From Brevinema andersonii (lineage in GTDB: Bacteria; Spirochaetota; DYKD01), in assembly GCA_020722765.1 (NCBI GenBank), contig DYKD01000025.1, forward strand, positions 1 through 40,478: a stretch of DNA of 40,478 nucleotides, given 5' to 3'. Shown piece by piece: positions 25,277 to 35,395 of the stretch. The translations under genes were made by a program, and so were the position numbers. The stretch's first letter is position 1. Every line of letters begins with the position of its first letter. The notes below the pieces were generated by a model. The model had not been told where the DNA came from, did no database searches, and worked only from the letters and a program-made list of their open reading frames with translations.

Positions 25277-26234
25277 GGTTGCAAAAGACATAAAAGAAGC
25301 CATCAGCAAAGAGCGTTTAGCGCTCTCTGAACTTGAAAGTATCATTACAGACCAGCATGTAAGATTTGTGAAGATGGCTCAGGATTGTCATGGCAGAATC
25401 ATTTTTACAGGCATTGGGAAATCAGGAATCATTGGAAAAAAACTCGCAGCCACTTTTTCTAGTACTGGGACATCGGCTTTCTTTCTGGATCCGACATCAG
25501 GCATTCATGGTGACCTTGGAGCTCTTGGGAAGGGTGATGTTGTTGTTGCCTTGTCCAAAAGTGGGAATACTGAAGAAGTCCTGAGGATTATTCCCTATAT
25601 AAAACGGTTGGGAATCAAACTTGTAGCGATGACCGAACATCCTGGTTCTGAATTAGGGAAGCATAGTGACCTTGTTCTCCGCATTCCTGCTATGGCTGAA
25701 GCATGTCCTTTCAATCTGGCACCAACCATAAGCACGACTCTTCAACTTGTGTTGGGTGATGCCCTTGCCATAGCTTTGCTGAAAGCCAAGGGGTTTTCAA
25801 AAAATGATTTCGCGCTTCTCCATCCTGGTGGAAGTCTAGGCAGGCAGTTGATGAAAGTTTCTGAGGTCATGCGCACAGGGAAAGACCTTTCTGTGGTTGA
25901 TGAGGATTCGACCATGGACGTGATCCTGAATTCTATCATTAGCGGGAGAGCCGGTGTCGCGATCATTGTTAATAAGAAAAAAAAGCTGACAGGTATTATT
26001 GTTGACGGTGATCTCAAACGGATCTTGGTAGATCATCGTAAAGAGGATTTCTTCAAAATCAAAGCAAGGGATGTCATGACTCGCCATCCAAAAGTCATTA
26101 CAAAGGACAGTCTGGTTGTTGAGGCTTTGTCTATTATGCAGGGCCGTATTACCTCCCTTGTTGTTATTGATAAAGGACATAAACCTGTTGGACTCATCCA
26201 TCTACATGATATACTCCAGAAAGGTTTTATCTGA
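25266..26234 (+). CDS. kdsD: arabinose-5-phosphate isomerase (SIS + CBS domains)
   Basis: IIFTGIGKSGIIGKKLAATFSSTGTSAFFLDPTSGIHGDLG SIS motif, C-terminal CBS pair. Confidence 0.93.
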   Translation: MKNKVAKDIKEAISKERLALSELESIITDQHVRFVKMAQDCHGRIIFTGIGKSGIIGKKLAATFSSTGTSAFFLDPTSGIHGDLGALGKGDVVVALSKSGNTEEVLRIIPYIKRLGIKLVAMTEHPGSELGKHSDLVLRIPAMAEACPFNLAPTISTTLQLVLGDALAIALLKAKGFSKNDFALLHPGGSLGRQLMKVSEVMRTGKDLSVVDEDSTMDVILNSIISGRAGVAIIVNKKKKLTGIIVDGDLKRILVDHRKEDFFKIKARDVMTRHPKVITKDSLVVEALSIMQGRITSLVVIDKGHKPVGLIHLHDILQKGFI

Positions 26235-26761
26235 TGAAACATATCATTCTAATGACATTTTTGTCTGTGTTTTTTTTGGTTTCCTGTGGCAAAAAGGAGT
26301 TTATTCCGTTCTTGGATTTTGAAGGGGAGCCTGATCTCATATTGACAGATTTTATTTATACATCCTCGGTTCTCACAAACAAGATATGGGAGATCAAATG
26401 TGATGAGGCTGAGAAATATGAGGATAAGAAGCTGTTCCTTTTTAAGACCATTGAGCTTAAGATGTTTGAGGATAACAAGGTCAATTCCGTTTTAAATGCC
26501 AAGTATGCGATTGTGAATTATACAGGTAAGAATGTTACAGCCCAAAGCAATGTGGTTTTAGTCACTTCTGATCGAAGCCGTCTCTATACGACAACTTTGA
26601 CTTGGGATGATAGTAGGAAAATCCTTAGGACGGATGATTTTGTAAGAATTGTCAGGACGAACGGGGATGTCATTACAGGCTACGGCCTTGAAATGGATCA
26701 GAATGCCCAGGAAATTGTCATAAAAAACCGTGTAAGAGGTAAGTTTAAGAAAGATGAATAA
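26234..26761 (+). CDS. lptC: LptC-like LPS export lipoprotein
   Basis: Lipobox LVSCGKKE; LptC-like beta-sheet pattern and synteny between kdsD and lptA. Confidence 0.7.
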   Translation: MKHIILMTFLSVFFLVSCGKKEFIPFLDFEGEPDLILTDFIYTSSVLTNKIWEIKCDEAEKYEDKKLFLFKTIELKMFEDNKVNSVLNAKYAIVNYTGKNVTAQSNVVLVTSDRSRLYTTTLTWDDSRKILRTDDFVRIVRTNGDVITGYGLEMDQNAQEIVIKNRVRGKFKKDE

Positions 26762-27389
26762 ACTCTTTTTGGGGGCATCCCTTTTATGCCTTCTTATGAC
26801 AGAATCAGCCAGCTGGTCAGAAATAATGAATTTCAAGGCTCATACTGTAAAATATAAGATGGGCTCTCCCAAACAGGTTACATGCATTGGCAATGCGGTA
26901 ATTTCAAACGAGAAAAACCTGATGAAAGCAAACCGTATTGTTATTGCTGGCTTAGATTTAGATGAGGCAAAAATGTTCGGAAAAGTCACTGTAGCTGATT
27001 ATAAATCAGATATGGTTCTGACATCGGAATATATTGAATTTTTCCAGAAAAAGGATTATATTCGTGCTTTAAACAAGCCGATTCTTGTCATGGGAAGCTT
27101 GGTCATCAGTTCTGAGGTTATGGAGCGATTTTTGGACAAGGAGATATCACTCATCCAGGGAAAGAGCGTCATTTCACGTTCCAATGTGACAGTACATTGC
27201 AGATCCGGTATTTTTGATGAAAAGCGAAAGTCTGTTGACCTTAGGGGAGACCCCAAGATTTTTGTCAAACATCAGGAAGACGAGGATGCTTTTGATGATT
27301 TTTCATGTGGACGTATAGTGCTTTATAATACAAACAATACGGTTGTACTTAGCCGTGATGTTAAAGGTCGGATATATCTGAATGACTAG
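26754..27389 (+). CDS. lptA: LptA/OstA-like LPS transport periplasmic protein
   Basis: Signal peptide; NFKAHTVKYKMGSPKQVTCIGNAVISNEKNLMKANRIV OstA-like pattern; synteny. Confidence 0.7.
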   Translation: MNKLFLGASLLCLLMTESASWSEIMNFKAHTVKYKMGSPKQVTCIGNAVISNEKNLMKANRIVIAGLDLDEAKMFGKVTVADYKSDMVLTSEYIEFFQKKDYIRALNKPILVMGSLVISSEVMERFLDKEISLIQGKSVISRSNVTVHCRSGIFDEKRKSVDLRGDPKIFVKHQEDEDAFDDFSCGRIVLYNTNNTVVLSRDVKGRIYLND

Positions 27390-28113
27390 TGGAATTCGAT
27401 TGAATATAGAGAGTCTTAAGAAAGTCTATGGAAAGAAGACAGTTGTCCAAGATATAAGTTTGGACATTGGCCAAGGCGAGGTTGTTGGGCTTCTTGGACC
27501 TAATGGGGCTGGCAAGACTACCACTTTTTATATGATTGTCGGGGTTATCAAACCCAATGGTGGTAAAATAACATTATGGGACCAGGTCTTGAACGAGATG
27601 CCTATGTATAAAAGAGCACGGTTGGGTATAACATATCTGCCACAAGAATCATCTGTTTTCAAGAGAATGACAGTGGAAGAGAATATCAGTGCAGTATTGG
27701 AGCTGAAGGGTTTTTCAAAAAAGGAGACGCAGGAAAGGACAGAAAAAGTCCTTCATGAATTATCCATCACTCATATCAGGAAAAACCAGGGATTCTACCT
27801 TTCAGGTGGTGAAAGGCGACGCACTGAAATCGCCAGAGCCCTTTGTCTTGAACCGAAGTTCCTTCTGCTTGATGAACCTTTTGCAGGGATCGATCCTATT
27901 GCGGTTATGGATATACAGAATATCATTCGTCAGTTGAAGGAAAAGAACATCGGAGTGCTTATCACGGATCATAATGTCCGGGAGACCCTTTCCATAACCG
28001 ACAAGTCTTATATCATCTATCAAGGGAAAATCCTATTCTCAGGAACATCCGAACAGCTGATCAACGATGAAAATGCACGACGGGTTTACCTGGGGGAGAA
28101 CTTTAAGATCTGA
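27382..28113 (+). CDS. lptB: LPS export ABC transporter ATPase
   Basis: GLLGPNGAGKTTTFYMIVG Walker A, LSGGERRRTEIARAL signature, LLDEPFAGIDPIAV. Confidence 0.95.
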   Translation: MTSGIRLNIESLKKVYGKKTVVQDISLDIGQGEVVGLLGPNGAGKTTTFYMIVGVIKPNGGKITLWDQVLNEMPMYKRARLGITYLPQESSVFKRMTVEENISAVLELKGFSKKETQERTEKVLHELSITHIRKNQGFYLSGGERRRTEIARALCLEPKFLLLDEPFAGIDPIAVMDIQNIIRQLKEKNIGVLITDHNVRETLSITDKSYIIYQGKILFSGTSEQLINDENARRVYLGENFKI

Positions 28114-29477
28114 TGAAACTAGAAGTAAACATAGCGCAGAAGCTTATACTTACACCACAGCTTCGAGCGGCCATAGAGATTTTGCAGATGTCTGCTTTGG
28201 AACTGAAACAGAAAGTACAATCTGAACTCCAGGACAATCCTTTTTTGGAAGAGGATGCAGAAGCGACTCATGATGATGATGCGGATATGATTGTCGCAAA
28301 AGAGACACCTGCGCAGGATGTGATGGAAACCCGTTTTGAAGATTCGAGTGACACAGGCTATGTGAGGCGTTCAAACAACGCTTCGAATTCAGATTTTTTA
28401 GAAGGAGTCCTCGCCAGACCCAAGACATTGAAAGATGAATTGCTTTGGCAACTCAGGTTGACACTCTCCGATGACCGCCAAATTGCCATTGGTGAAATGA
28501 TCATTGGGAACATCAATGATGACGGTTTTCTTGCAGTCTCACTTGAAGAACTCTCTGACTATATGAAGATTCCTGTTAATGACGTAAAAACAGTCCTGGA
28601 TGTGATACAGACATTTGAGCCGTATGGTGTTGCTGCCGCAGATCTTAAGGAATCTCTCCTTATCCAGTTAAGGTATAAGAAAATCCCTGATCCTTGGGCT
28701 TCCCGCATAATTGAGAATTATTTCGACCTTCTCACTTCCAGGCGGACTACACAAATCGCAAGAAACCTGGGTGTTTCTGAAAAAGTAGTAGAGGCTTCGC
28801 TTGCAGTGATTGCTTCACTTAACCCAAGACCAGGACAGGAATATGAGAGCAGGGAGACAACTTATGTGGTTCCTGATGTGATTGTCAAGAAGATTGGGGA
28901 GAAGTTTCTGACAATCATCAATGATCCATGGATACCAAAAGTCAATATCAGTGATTTTTATGGCAATCTGATGAGACAGACGAGCCAAAAGGATCCTGCA
29001 CAGAAATTCATGGAAGACAGGTATCTTTCTGCGTTATGGCTCATCCGCAGTATTGAACAGCGCAGACAGACCATTTACAAGGTCGTGAACAGTCTGGTAA
29101 GGTTTCAGGAACTTTTTTTTAAAAATGGGATTAAGTCGATTGCGCCACTCACACTGAAAAGTATTGCTGATGACATTGAAATGCATGAGTCTACAATTTC
29201 CAGGGTTACCCAGAACAAGTATATCCAGACTCCTTGGGGTATTTTCGAAATGAAATATCTCTTTTCCAGTAAGTTGAAGAATGATTCAGGTATTGATTTT
29301 TCGTCGCGTTCTGTGAAGGAAATTATCAAGGATATTATTGAAAATGAGGACAGCGCTCTTAGTGATGCTGAACTTGTAGGACAGCTCACAAAGATGGGAG
29401 TCCAGATATCCAGACGAACTGTAACAAAATATAGGAAGAACTTGAGGATCCTTCCATCATATCTCAGAAAAAAATAA
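28113..29477 (+). CDS. rpoN: RNA polymerase sigma-54 factor
   Basis: QKLILTPQLRAAIEILQMSALEL region I; ISRRTVTKYRKNLRILPSYLRK RpoN box. Confidence 0.95.
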   Translation: MKLEVNIAQKLILTPQLRAAIEILQMSALELKQKVQSELQDNPFLEEDAEATHDDDADMIVAKETPAQDVMETRFEDSSDTGYVRRSNNASNSDFLEGVLARPKTLKDELLWQLRLTLSDDRQIAIGEMIIGNINDDGFLAVSLEELSDYMKIPVNDVKTVLDVIQTFEPYGVAAADLKESLLIQLRYKKIPDPWASRIIENYFDLLTSRRTTQIARNLGVSEKVVEASLAVIASLNPRPGQEYESRETTYVVPDVIVKKIGEKFLTIINDPWIPKVNISDFYGNLMRQTSQKDPAQKFMEDRYLSALWLIRSIEQRRQTIYKVVNSLVRFQELFFKNGIKSIAPLTLKSIADDIEMHESTISRVTQNKYIQTPWGIFEMKYLFSSKLKNDSGIDFSSRSVKEIIKDIIENEDSALSDAELVGQLTKMGVQISRRTVTKYRKNLRILPSYLRKK

Positions 29478-29498
29478 TACACTCGAAAGGAGTTTTTC

Positions 29499-30275
29499 AT
29501 GAACATCAATTATCATGCAGTTAATTTCAAGCTTACGGAACCGCTGAAGAACCATGTTGTAACAAGGCTGGAACATGCAACCAGGGTGTTTCATAAGGTT
29601 GAGGGTGTGAATGTCTATCTTAAGGTTGAAAAAAATGTCTGTACTTCGGAAATCATCTTACAGGCAGATGGTATGAATCTCTATATGACAGAGACGGATG
29701 CAGATATGTACAGATGTGTTGACTTGATGCTAGGACGTCTTATTGCCCAGGCGCATAAGTCCAAAGAACGGCAGAAAGCCCATAAGTCCAAGGCTACAGA
29801 GCACCATCATCATGTCGTATTGACAAGGAATTTCAAGAGTAAGGACGATATTGAGGAAGATGTTGAAGTGTTTAGCAATAAGCCTCTTTCACGGATGGAA
29901 GCCTATCTTGAATTGAGGGTCTCGAAAAACAATATTCTTGTATTTAAAGACGTAAAGGATTTTTCTTTTAATATCATGTTGCTTGAACAAGGGACCTGTT
30001 TTCTTATCCGCAAAGATGAGCCTTTCTTCAAGTTCTTTTCCAAGTTTATGTCCTCAGGGCTTGTACAATATACCTTGGAATTGAGAAAAGAAGATATAGT
30101 TGTGACTTCCAAAAAGAAGTATGTCATCAGTGAATTAAAGCAACAGGATGCTGTCAAAGAGCTCTCCAAGAATGATTTTTGCATATATCAGGATTCACTC
30201 ACAAGGAATTTGAATGTGCTTTTCAAGTATGGTAAGAATAAGATCGGTCTAGTGGAGAATTTAGCGCTACAATGA
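29499..30275 (+). CDS. hpf: ribosome hibernation-promoting factor-like protein, extended C-terminus
   Basis: N-terminal HPF/RaiA fold pattern; KPLSRMEAYLELRV and DFCIYQDSLTRNLNVLFKYGKNKIGLVE resemble the long-HPF C-terminal domain. Confidence 0.8.
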   Translation: MNINYHAVNFKLTEPLKNHVVTRLEHATRVFHKVEGVNVYLKVEKNVCTSEIILQADGMNLYMTETDADMYRCVDLMLGRLIAQAHKSKERQKAHKSKATEHHHHVVLTRNFKSKDDIEEDVEVFSNKPLSRMEAYLELRVSKNNILVFKDVKDFSFNIMLLEQGTCFLIRKDEPFFKFFSKFMSSGLVQYTLELRKEDIVVTSKKKYVISELKQQDAVKELSKNDFCIYQDSLTRNLNVLFKYGKNKIGLVENLALQ

Positions 30276-31228
30276 GACCTCAATTGATTGTAAAAGATAT
30301 TTTTGATGCGAACTATAAGAAATCAGACTACATGAAACTCGATTTTCTTACAGGTAAAATCGGGTTCGACCGCAAAGTGATGCAGCTTGATTTGAACCGT
30401 CCGGGTTTGGCTTTGAGCGGTCATTATAAGAATTTTGGGAGTGAACGTATCCAGATTTTCGGAAAAGGGGAGTGCGCTTTCCTTTCGTCCTTGTCCCAAA
30501 AGGCTCTTAAGACAACATTGGATAAGATTTTCAACTATAGAATGAATCTTTGCATATTCACACATGGCATCAAGCCCCCTGCATATTTCATTCAGCAAGC
30601 CAAAAAGGTAGGAACTCCAGTTGCGGTTTCCAGACATGCGACATCAGCTTTCATCATCCTTTTAAGTGAATTATTGGAACATTGGTTGGCTCCCATGCTG
30701 AATACTCATGGTGTTCTTCTTGAAGTTTTTGGTGTTGGTGTTTTTATCACAGGTCAGAGCGGGATAGGGAAAAGTGAGACAGCTCTGGAATTGGTCAAGA
30801 GAGGCCATCGTTTTGTAGCAGATGATGTTGTCAATATAAGGAAAGTCATGGGGACGACACTTATAGGGACAAGCCATGAACTGTTGAAACATAAAATGGA
30901 AATTCGAGGTATGGGCATTGTGGATATTGAAAGGGTTTTCGGTATAGGTTCCATCAAGCCGAGCAAACGGATTGATATTGCGATAAAACTGGCATCTTGG
31001 GATAAAGTGGCTGACTGTGACCGGTTAGGGATTCAAAGGAGCACATTTTCAATTTTGGGAATTAAGATCCCGTATATAGTGTTGCCAGTAAAGGCAGGTA
31101 GGAATATTCCTGTCATTATTGAGACAGCGACACTGGATATGGTTCTTAAGGAATCTGGATATAATGCATCACTTGAACTGACGCAACAAGTAAAGAAAAA
31201 TCTGAACAGGACAAAGGTATGTCTATGA
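30272..31228 (+). CDS. hprK: HPr kinase/phosphorylase
   Basis: VFITGQSGIGKSETALELVKRGHRFVADDVV Walker A and EIRGMGIVDIERVFG signature. Confidence 0.96.
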   Translation: MRPQLIVKDIFDANYKKSDYMKLDFLTGKIGFDRKVMQLDLNRPGLALSGHYKNFGSERIQIFGKGECAFLSSLSQKALKTTLDKIFNYRMNLCIFTHGIKPPAYFIQQAKKVGTPVAVSRHATSAFIILLSELLEHWLAPMLNTHGVLLEVFGVGVFITGQSGIGKSETALELVKRGHRFVADDVVNIRKVMGTTLIGTSHELLKHKMEIRGMGIVDIERVFGIGSIKPSKRIDIAIKLASWDKVADCDRLGIQRSTFSILGIKIPYIVLPVKAGRNIPVIIETATLDMVLKESGYNASLELTQQVKKNLNRTKVCL

Positions 31229-31614
31229 CAGGAATTATCATTGTGACTCATGGGAAACTGGCGTTGGAATTGGTTAACACAGCAAGCATGGTTTTTGGAA
31301 CTTTAGAAAAAGTGCATCCTGTATGTTTCACGTCTGACATGGAACTGGATGATCTTCAGGAAGAAGTCAAAAAAATATCTGCCAAGTATGTATCTGAGCC
31401 TCTCATATATATGACAGATATGTTTGGCGGCAGTGCATTTAATGTCGCTTCAATGATTATGAAAAAAGGGGTCGATTTGCTGTTGGCAGGAGCTAATATG
31501 CCTTTGCTGTTGGATATCCTGTTTGCCAGGGATGAACAAGATATTATTTCAATTAAGAATAATATTATTAATGATATGTCTAAATTTATCGTTATCTATG
31601 AGGGGGGTGCTTAG
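31219..31614 (+). CDS. PTS mannose-class EIIA
   Basis: IIIVTHGKLALELV active-site His; YMTDMFGGSAFNVA. Confidence 0.9.
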   Translation: MSMTGIIIVTHGKLALELVNTASMVFGTLEKVHPVCFTSDMELDDLQEEVKKISAKYVSEPLIYMTDMFGGSAFNVASMIMKKGVDLLLAGANMPLLLDILFARDEQDIISIKNNIINDMSKFIVIYEGGA

Positions 31615-32109
31615 TTGTCTACTAAGGTCTTCAGGATAGATGATCGTCTCGTGCATGGGCAGGTGATTGTTGGATGGGTTCAACGACTCAGGCTCAATTG
31701 TATTGTTGTTGCAAACGATGAGGCTGTCTGTGATTTGCAGAAAAAAAGCATCTGGAAACTCGCATTGCCTATTGAAGGGTTTCATTTTTTTTGTTGGTCA
31801 CTTGCTGAAACTGTAGAAAAACTGAATAAAGGTGAGTTGGAACAATATAAATATGTCTTGTTAGTGGATTCAGTTCGTGATGCCCATAGACTGATTAGTT
31901 TAGGTTTGGATGTTCAGGAAATCAATATAGGAGGGTTGCACTTCAAAGAGTCAAAGAAGCAATACTCTGATTCGATTTTTTTGGATGATTCGGATATCAA
32001 CCTGTTGAAAGATCTGGTGTCTAAAGGGATCCATATCATTTCACAACCGTTGCCTAGTGATGCCAGGGTTGAAATCCAAAAGATTTTACCAAGGATGGAA
32101 ATGTCATGA
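31615..32109 (+). CDS. PTS mannose-class EIIB
   Basis: RIDDRLVHGQVIVGWVQRL active-site His; TTG start. Confidence 0.93.
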   Translation: MSTKVFRIDDRLVHGQVIVGWVQRLRLNCIVVANDEAVCDLQKKSIWKLALPIEGFHFFCWSLAETVEKLNKGELEQYKYVLLVDSVRDAHRLISLGLDVQEINIGGLHFKESKKQYSDSIFLDDSDINLLKDLVSKGIHIISQPLPSDARVEIQKILPRMEMS

Positions 32110-32858
32110 CGGAATGGATCTGGATCTCCATCATTGTTGGTTTGATCAATTTTACAAACGTAAGGTTTGGTCTTTTCTTTTTTGGAGAACCGTTGGTCAT
32201 TGGTATGTTGACGGGCTGGTATGTCCAAGATATCGCTCTTGGCCTGTATATTGGTGCTGTTATGCAGTTTATGTGGATTAAAAGCATACCCATCGGGGTA
32301 AAAGTCCAAGTAAATTATTCTATAATGACTTTTCTTTCTATTGTTTTTATTCAAGCCTATGGGGAAAGCCTGTTCCCGATTGTTTTTTTCTGTGCTTATG
32401 TCTTTTCCTTGATTGGTAAATTTTTGGAAATCGTCATGAAACGCCTTTGCAATGTGTTTGTGGGCGATATGATGAAGAATATCGAAAAGGTCCGTTTTTT
32501 AACTGTGCATTTCCTGTTTTTGCTGTTTCATGTCTTATCTTTTTCTCTTCTTGCTTTTGTAGGGTTGTTTGCTTCAGATATGGCATTAAACTTTGTCGGG
32601 CCTTTGCTTTCAGAAAAGATGAAGGACGCCTTTGGATTTACTTATCCGTTCCTGGCTTTATACGCTTTGGCCATGTTTTTTCATTCGGTGGAGTTCAATC
32701 TGAAGTATCTATATTTGCTGATAGGTATTATTTTAGGATTAGCGATGATGTTTCTCAATCTCGGATTTGAGGTTAAAATATCTGTCCTGGTAATAGGTGC
32801 GATAGGCATTACTCTTTTACAGCAAAGGATTTATCGTTCTAAGAAGGCTCTTCTATGA
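32106..32858 (+). CDS. PTS mannose-class EIIC
   Basis: GEPLVIGMLTGWYVQDIALGLYIGAVMQFMW; multi-TM; position after EIIB. Confidence 0.85.
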   Translation: MTEWIWISIIVGLINFTNVRFGLFFFGEPLVIGMLTGWYVQDIALGLYIGAVMQFMWIKSIPIGVKVQVNYSIMTFLSIVFIQAYGESLFPIVFFCAYVFSLIGKFLEIVMKRLCNVFVGDMMKNIEKVRFLTVHFLFLLFHVLSFSLLAFVGLFASDMALNFVGPLLSEKMKDAFGFTYPFLALYALAMFFHSVEFNLKYLYLLIGIILGLAMMFLNLGFEVKISVLVIGAIGITLLQQRIYRSKKALL

Positions 32859-33577
32859 CGATATTCAAAGTCTTTATACGTTCATTTTTTATCAATGTGT
32901 TCCAAAATGAGAAGAATATGCAGAATTTTGGATTTGTATTTGCTATGAAAGATATCCTTAAGGAAACGACTAATGGAGTCAAGGAATATTATTCGAGACT
33001 ATTGTCATATTTTGAATACATATCTTCCAATCCTTTTTTTGTAACAGCTATTATTGGTCTTTGTATCAACCTGGAACGAAAGCAGAAGACCGAAATGATC
33101 GGAAAGGTCAAGATAGATGCGATGTCTCCGATTGCGGCTTTGGCTGATGCCATGATTTGGGGAACTTTAAAACCTGCTTTGACGGTTTTGTTCGGTACTT
33201 TGGCATTGCTTATGTTCAGTGCAAGCCCCTTTTTTTTCTGGTTGTTTTTTATACTTGTAACAAATTTTTTCAGATGGTATAACCTCTTATTATGCGAGAA
33301 GATGGGTTTAGGATTCCTTTTTCAATATTCCAAGATGAATCTCCAGGAAATCATGCTAATCGTAAAACGTTCTTCAATGATTTATTTTGGTGGATTTTTA
33401 GTGCTATATTTTTCTTACCAGTTTAATATGACTCCGATTCTGACACAGGGAAATGAGCATTTTTTGATTATAGCATATTTCATCTTGTCATCCATTTTGA
33501 TGAATAAGATCAATCAGGAGTTTTCATTGCTATTGTTTATGTCTGTTTTTATAGGGTATTATTATATTTTTTTTTAA
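32855..33577 (+). CDS. PTS mannose-class EIID
   Basis: NEKNMQNFGFVFAMKDIL...YYSRLLSYFEYISSNPFFVTAIIGL. Confidence 0.85.
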   Translation: MTIFKVFIRSFFINVFQNEKNMQNFGFVFAMKDILKETTNGVKEYYSRLLSYFEYISSNPFFVTAIIGLCINLERKQKTEMIGKVKIDAMSPIAALADAMIWGTLKPALTVLFGTLALLMFSASPFFFWLFFILVTNFFRWYNLLLCEKMGLGFLFQYSKMNLQEIMLIVKRSSMIYFGGFLVLYFSYQFNMTPILTQGNEHFLIIAYFILSSILMNKINQEFSLLLFMSVFIGYYYIFF

Positions 33578-33587
33578 GAAGGACACC

Positions 33588-33854
33588 ATGAAGGAAAAAA
33601 CAATCACTCTTAAGAATCATAATGGGCTTCATGCAAGGCCTGCTGCGGAACTTGTCCGGTTGGCTGGATCATTCAAGGCAGAGATATTCATTATGAATGT
33701 CTCTACCAAGAATAAGGTCAATGCAAAAAGCATATTGCAGCTGCTGACTTTAGGTGCTTCGTTTGGTTCTGAACTGCATATCCATTGTGTTGGATCGGAT
33801 GAAGACAAGGCTTTGACTACTATTGTGGAATTTCTTTCATCGTCAAAACAATGA
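33588..33854 (+). CDS. ptsH: phosphocarrier protein HPr
   Basis: GLHARPAAELV His site and NAKSILQLLTL Ser site. Confidence 0.95.
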   Translation: MKEKTITLKNHNGLHARPAAELVRLAGSFKAEIFIMNVSTKNKVNAKSILQLLTLGASFGSELHIHCVGSDEDKALTTIVEFLSSSKQ

Positions 33855-34327
33855 GGTGTTTCATGTTAAAAAAAACGTTGATTATCATCCTTTTTATTGC
33901 CACAATCCTTCAGGCTCAAGATGGGACAAGTCCGGTTGCAACTGAGTACAATCCTTTTTTGGCTGGTACTCTTTCTTGGTACAGTGCGGGGCTAGGGCAG
34001 ATATATACCAGGAATTATATCAAAGGGGTTGTTTTTTTCACTGTCGATACATCCCTTTTTCTTCTAATGATTAATTCTGTAGCTGATTTTAACCTGAACA
34101 TAGATGATAAACTCGGGTTTAGTCTTAATGTCCAATTGAAAAGCCAGAAAGACATCGAATATAATTCTTTAAAAGCGGCTTTTTTCCTTGTTTCTTATGT
34201 CTCTTTTCATTTTTATAATGTTTTTGATGCGGTTCTCACATCAGCACGGAAGAATGCAAGATTATCTTTTCATACGGATCCTTTCAAACAGCAAGCAACA
34301 CTAGCTTTTTCTGAAAAGTTCAACTAA
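33851..34327 (+). CDS. DUF5683-like membrane protein (paralog 1)
   Basis: EYNPFLAGTLSWYSAGLGQIYTRNYIKGVVFF. Confidence 0.65.
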   Translation: MRCFMLKKTLIIILFIATILQAQDGTSPVATEYNPFLAGTLSWYSAGLGQIYTRNYIKGVVFFTVDTSLFLLMINSVADFNLNIDDKLGFSLNVQLKSQKDIEYNSLKAAFFLVSYVSFHFYNVFDAVLTSARKNARLSFHTDPFKQQATLAFSEKFN

Positions 34328-34336
34328 GGTGGATTT

Positions 34337-34834
34337 ATGAAAAAAACAATTGTCATTTCCCTTTTCTTGCTTTTTATTGTCGTAGGAGTGGCGTTAACCG
34401 ATTCTCCAGCCGTAAGACTTAACACTACTTACAAAGATCCTTTTCTGGCAGGTGTTCTTTCATGGGTTATGCCAGGTGCTGGTCAGATCTATTGCCAATC
34501 GTATACCAAAGGATCCGTTTTTATTTTTGGGGATATGATTGAAAAATCATCAATGGTTTTTATCCTGTTGTATCTGAATAATAAATACTTTAAGACATCT
34601 TCAGACCTTATTAGCTGGGAACGGCTTGATGTAAATGACAAGACTATTATCATTTCCTATTTTGTCTTAAGTGCCTCGTTCAAACTGTTTAATGCCATGG
34701 ATGCTGTTTTTACAGCTGAAAAATTCAATACATTACATATGAATGATAATATTGGTTTCCATTTTGATCTCAAGTCTTTAGGAGGAGGAAGTCATTTTTT
34801 AACAGCTTCCTTGACATGGTCTGAAGGATTATAA
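34337..34834 (+). CDS. DUF5683-like membrane protein (paralog 2)
   Basis: YKDPFLAGVLSWVMPGAGQIYCQSYTKGSVFIFGD, same layout as 33851-34327. Confidence 0.65.
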   Translation: MKKTIVISLFLLFIVVGVALTDSPAVRLNTTYKDPFLAGVLSWVMPGAGQIYCQSYTKGSVFIFGDMIEKSSMVFILLYLNNKYFKTSSDLISWERLDVNDKTIIISYFVLSASFKLFNAMDAVFTAEKFNTLHMNDNIGFHFDLKSLGGGSHFLTASLTWSEGL

Positions 34835-34837
34835 AAT

Positions 34838-35395
34838 ATGAATAACCGGTATAATATCATTTTTCAGTTTCTTATTATTCTGATGAGTCCAATTTTCCTT
34901 TTTGCACTGGATAGGGACTTGACAGGTGTCATAGTTCAAGATCATTCCCAGGTTATGCTCAGGACTAGTATTCCTAAGTTTATCAATCCTGAGCTTATCA
35001 ATGTCCTGAAGGCAGGAGTTACCATTAGTGTTGTATATGAGGTGAAAATATCAAAAAAGACATTTTTGCCGAATTTTGTTGTTGATAAGAAACTGACATA
35101 CAAGAAGTCATTGGCTTATAACATCCAGGATAATATTTATGTTTTGCAGGCCCCTAATCAGTCATATAAAAAATCGGATTTAAAAAAAATACTTGATGAT
35201 TTTTATTCGGAAGATATCATTGTTTTAGGGAAAAGGGATGAGTTCCTATTAGATCAGGTATCATACAACGTAAGGTATAGGCTTACAACTGAAACCATCA
35301 AGTTGTATCCTCCCTTAAGTATAATATTTGGATTCATTGAAATCTATAATTTTACGACTGCTTGGAAAACCCTTGAATTGGATAAGAAAAAATGA
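34838..35395 (+). CDS. secreted/periplasmic protein of unknown function (DUF4390-like?)
   Basis: Signal peptide then LRTSIPKFINPELINVLKAGVTISVVYEVKI; directly upstream of and overlapping the kinase gene. Confidence 0.5.
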   Translation: MNNRYNIIFQFLIILMSPIFLFALDRDLTGVIVQDHSQVMLRTSIPKFINPELINVLKAGVTISVVYEVKISKKTFLPNFVVDKKLTYKKSLAYNIQDNIYVLQAPNQSYKKSDLKKILDDFYSEDIIVLGKRDEFLLDQVSYNVRYRLTTETIKLYPPLSIIFGFIEIYNFTTAWKTLELDKKK

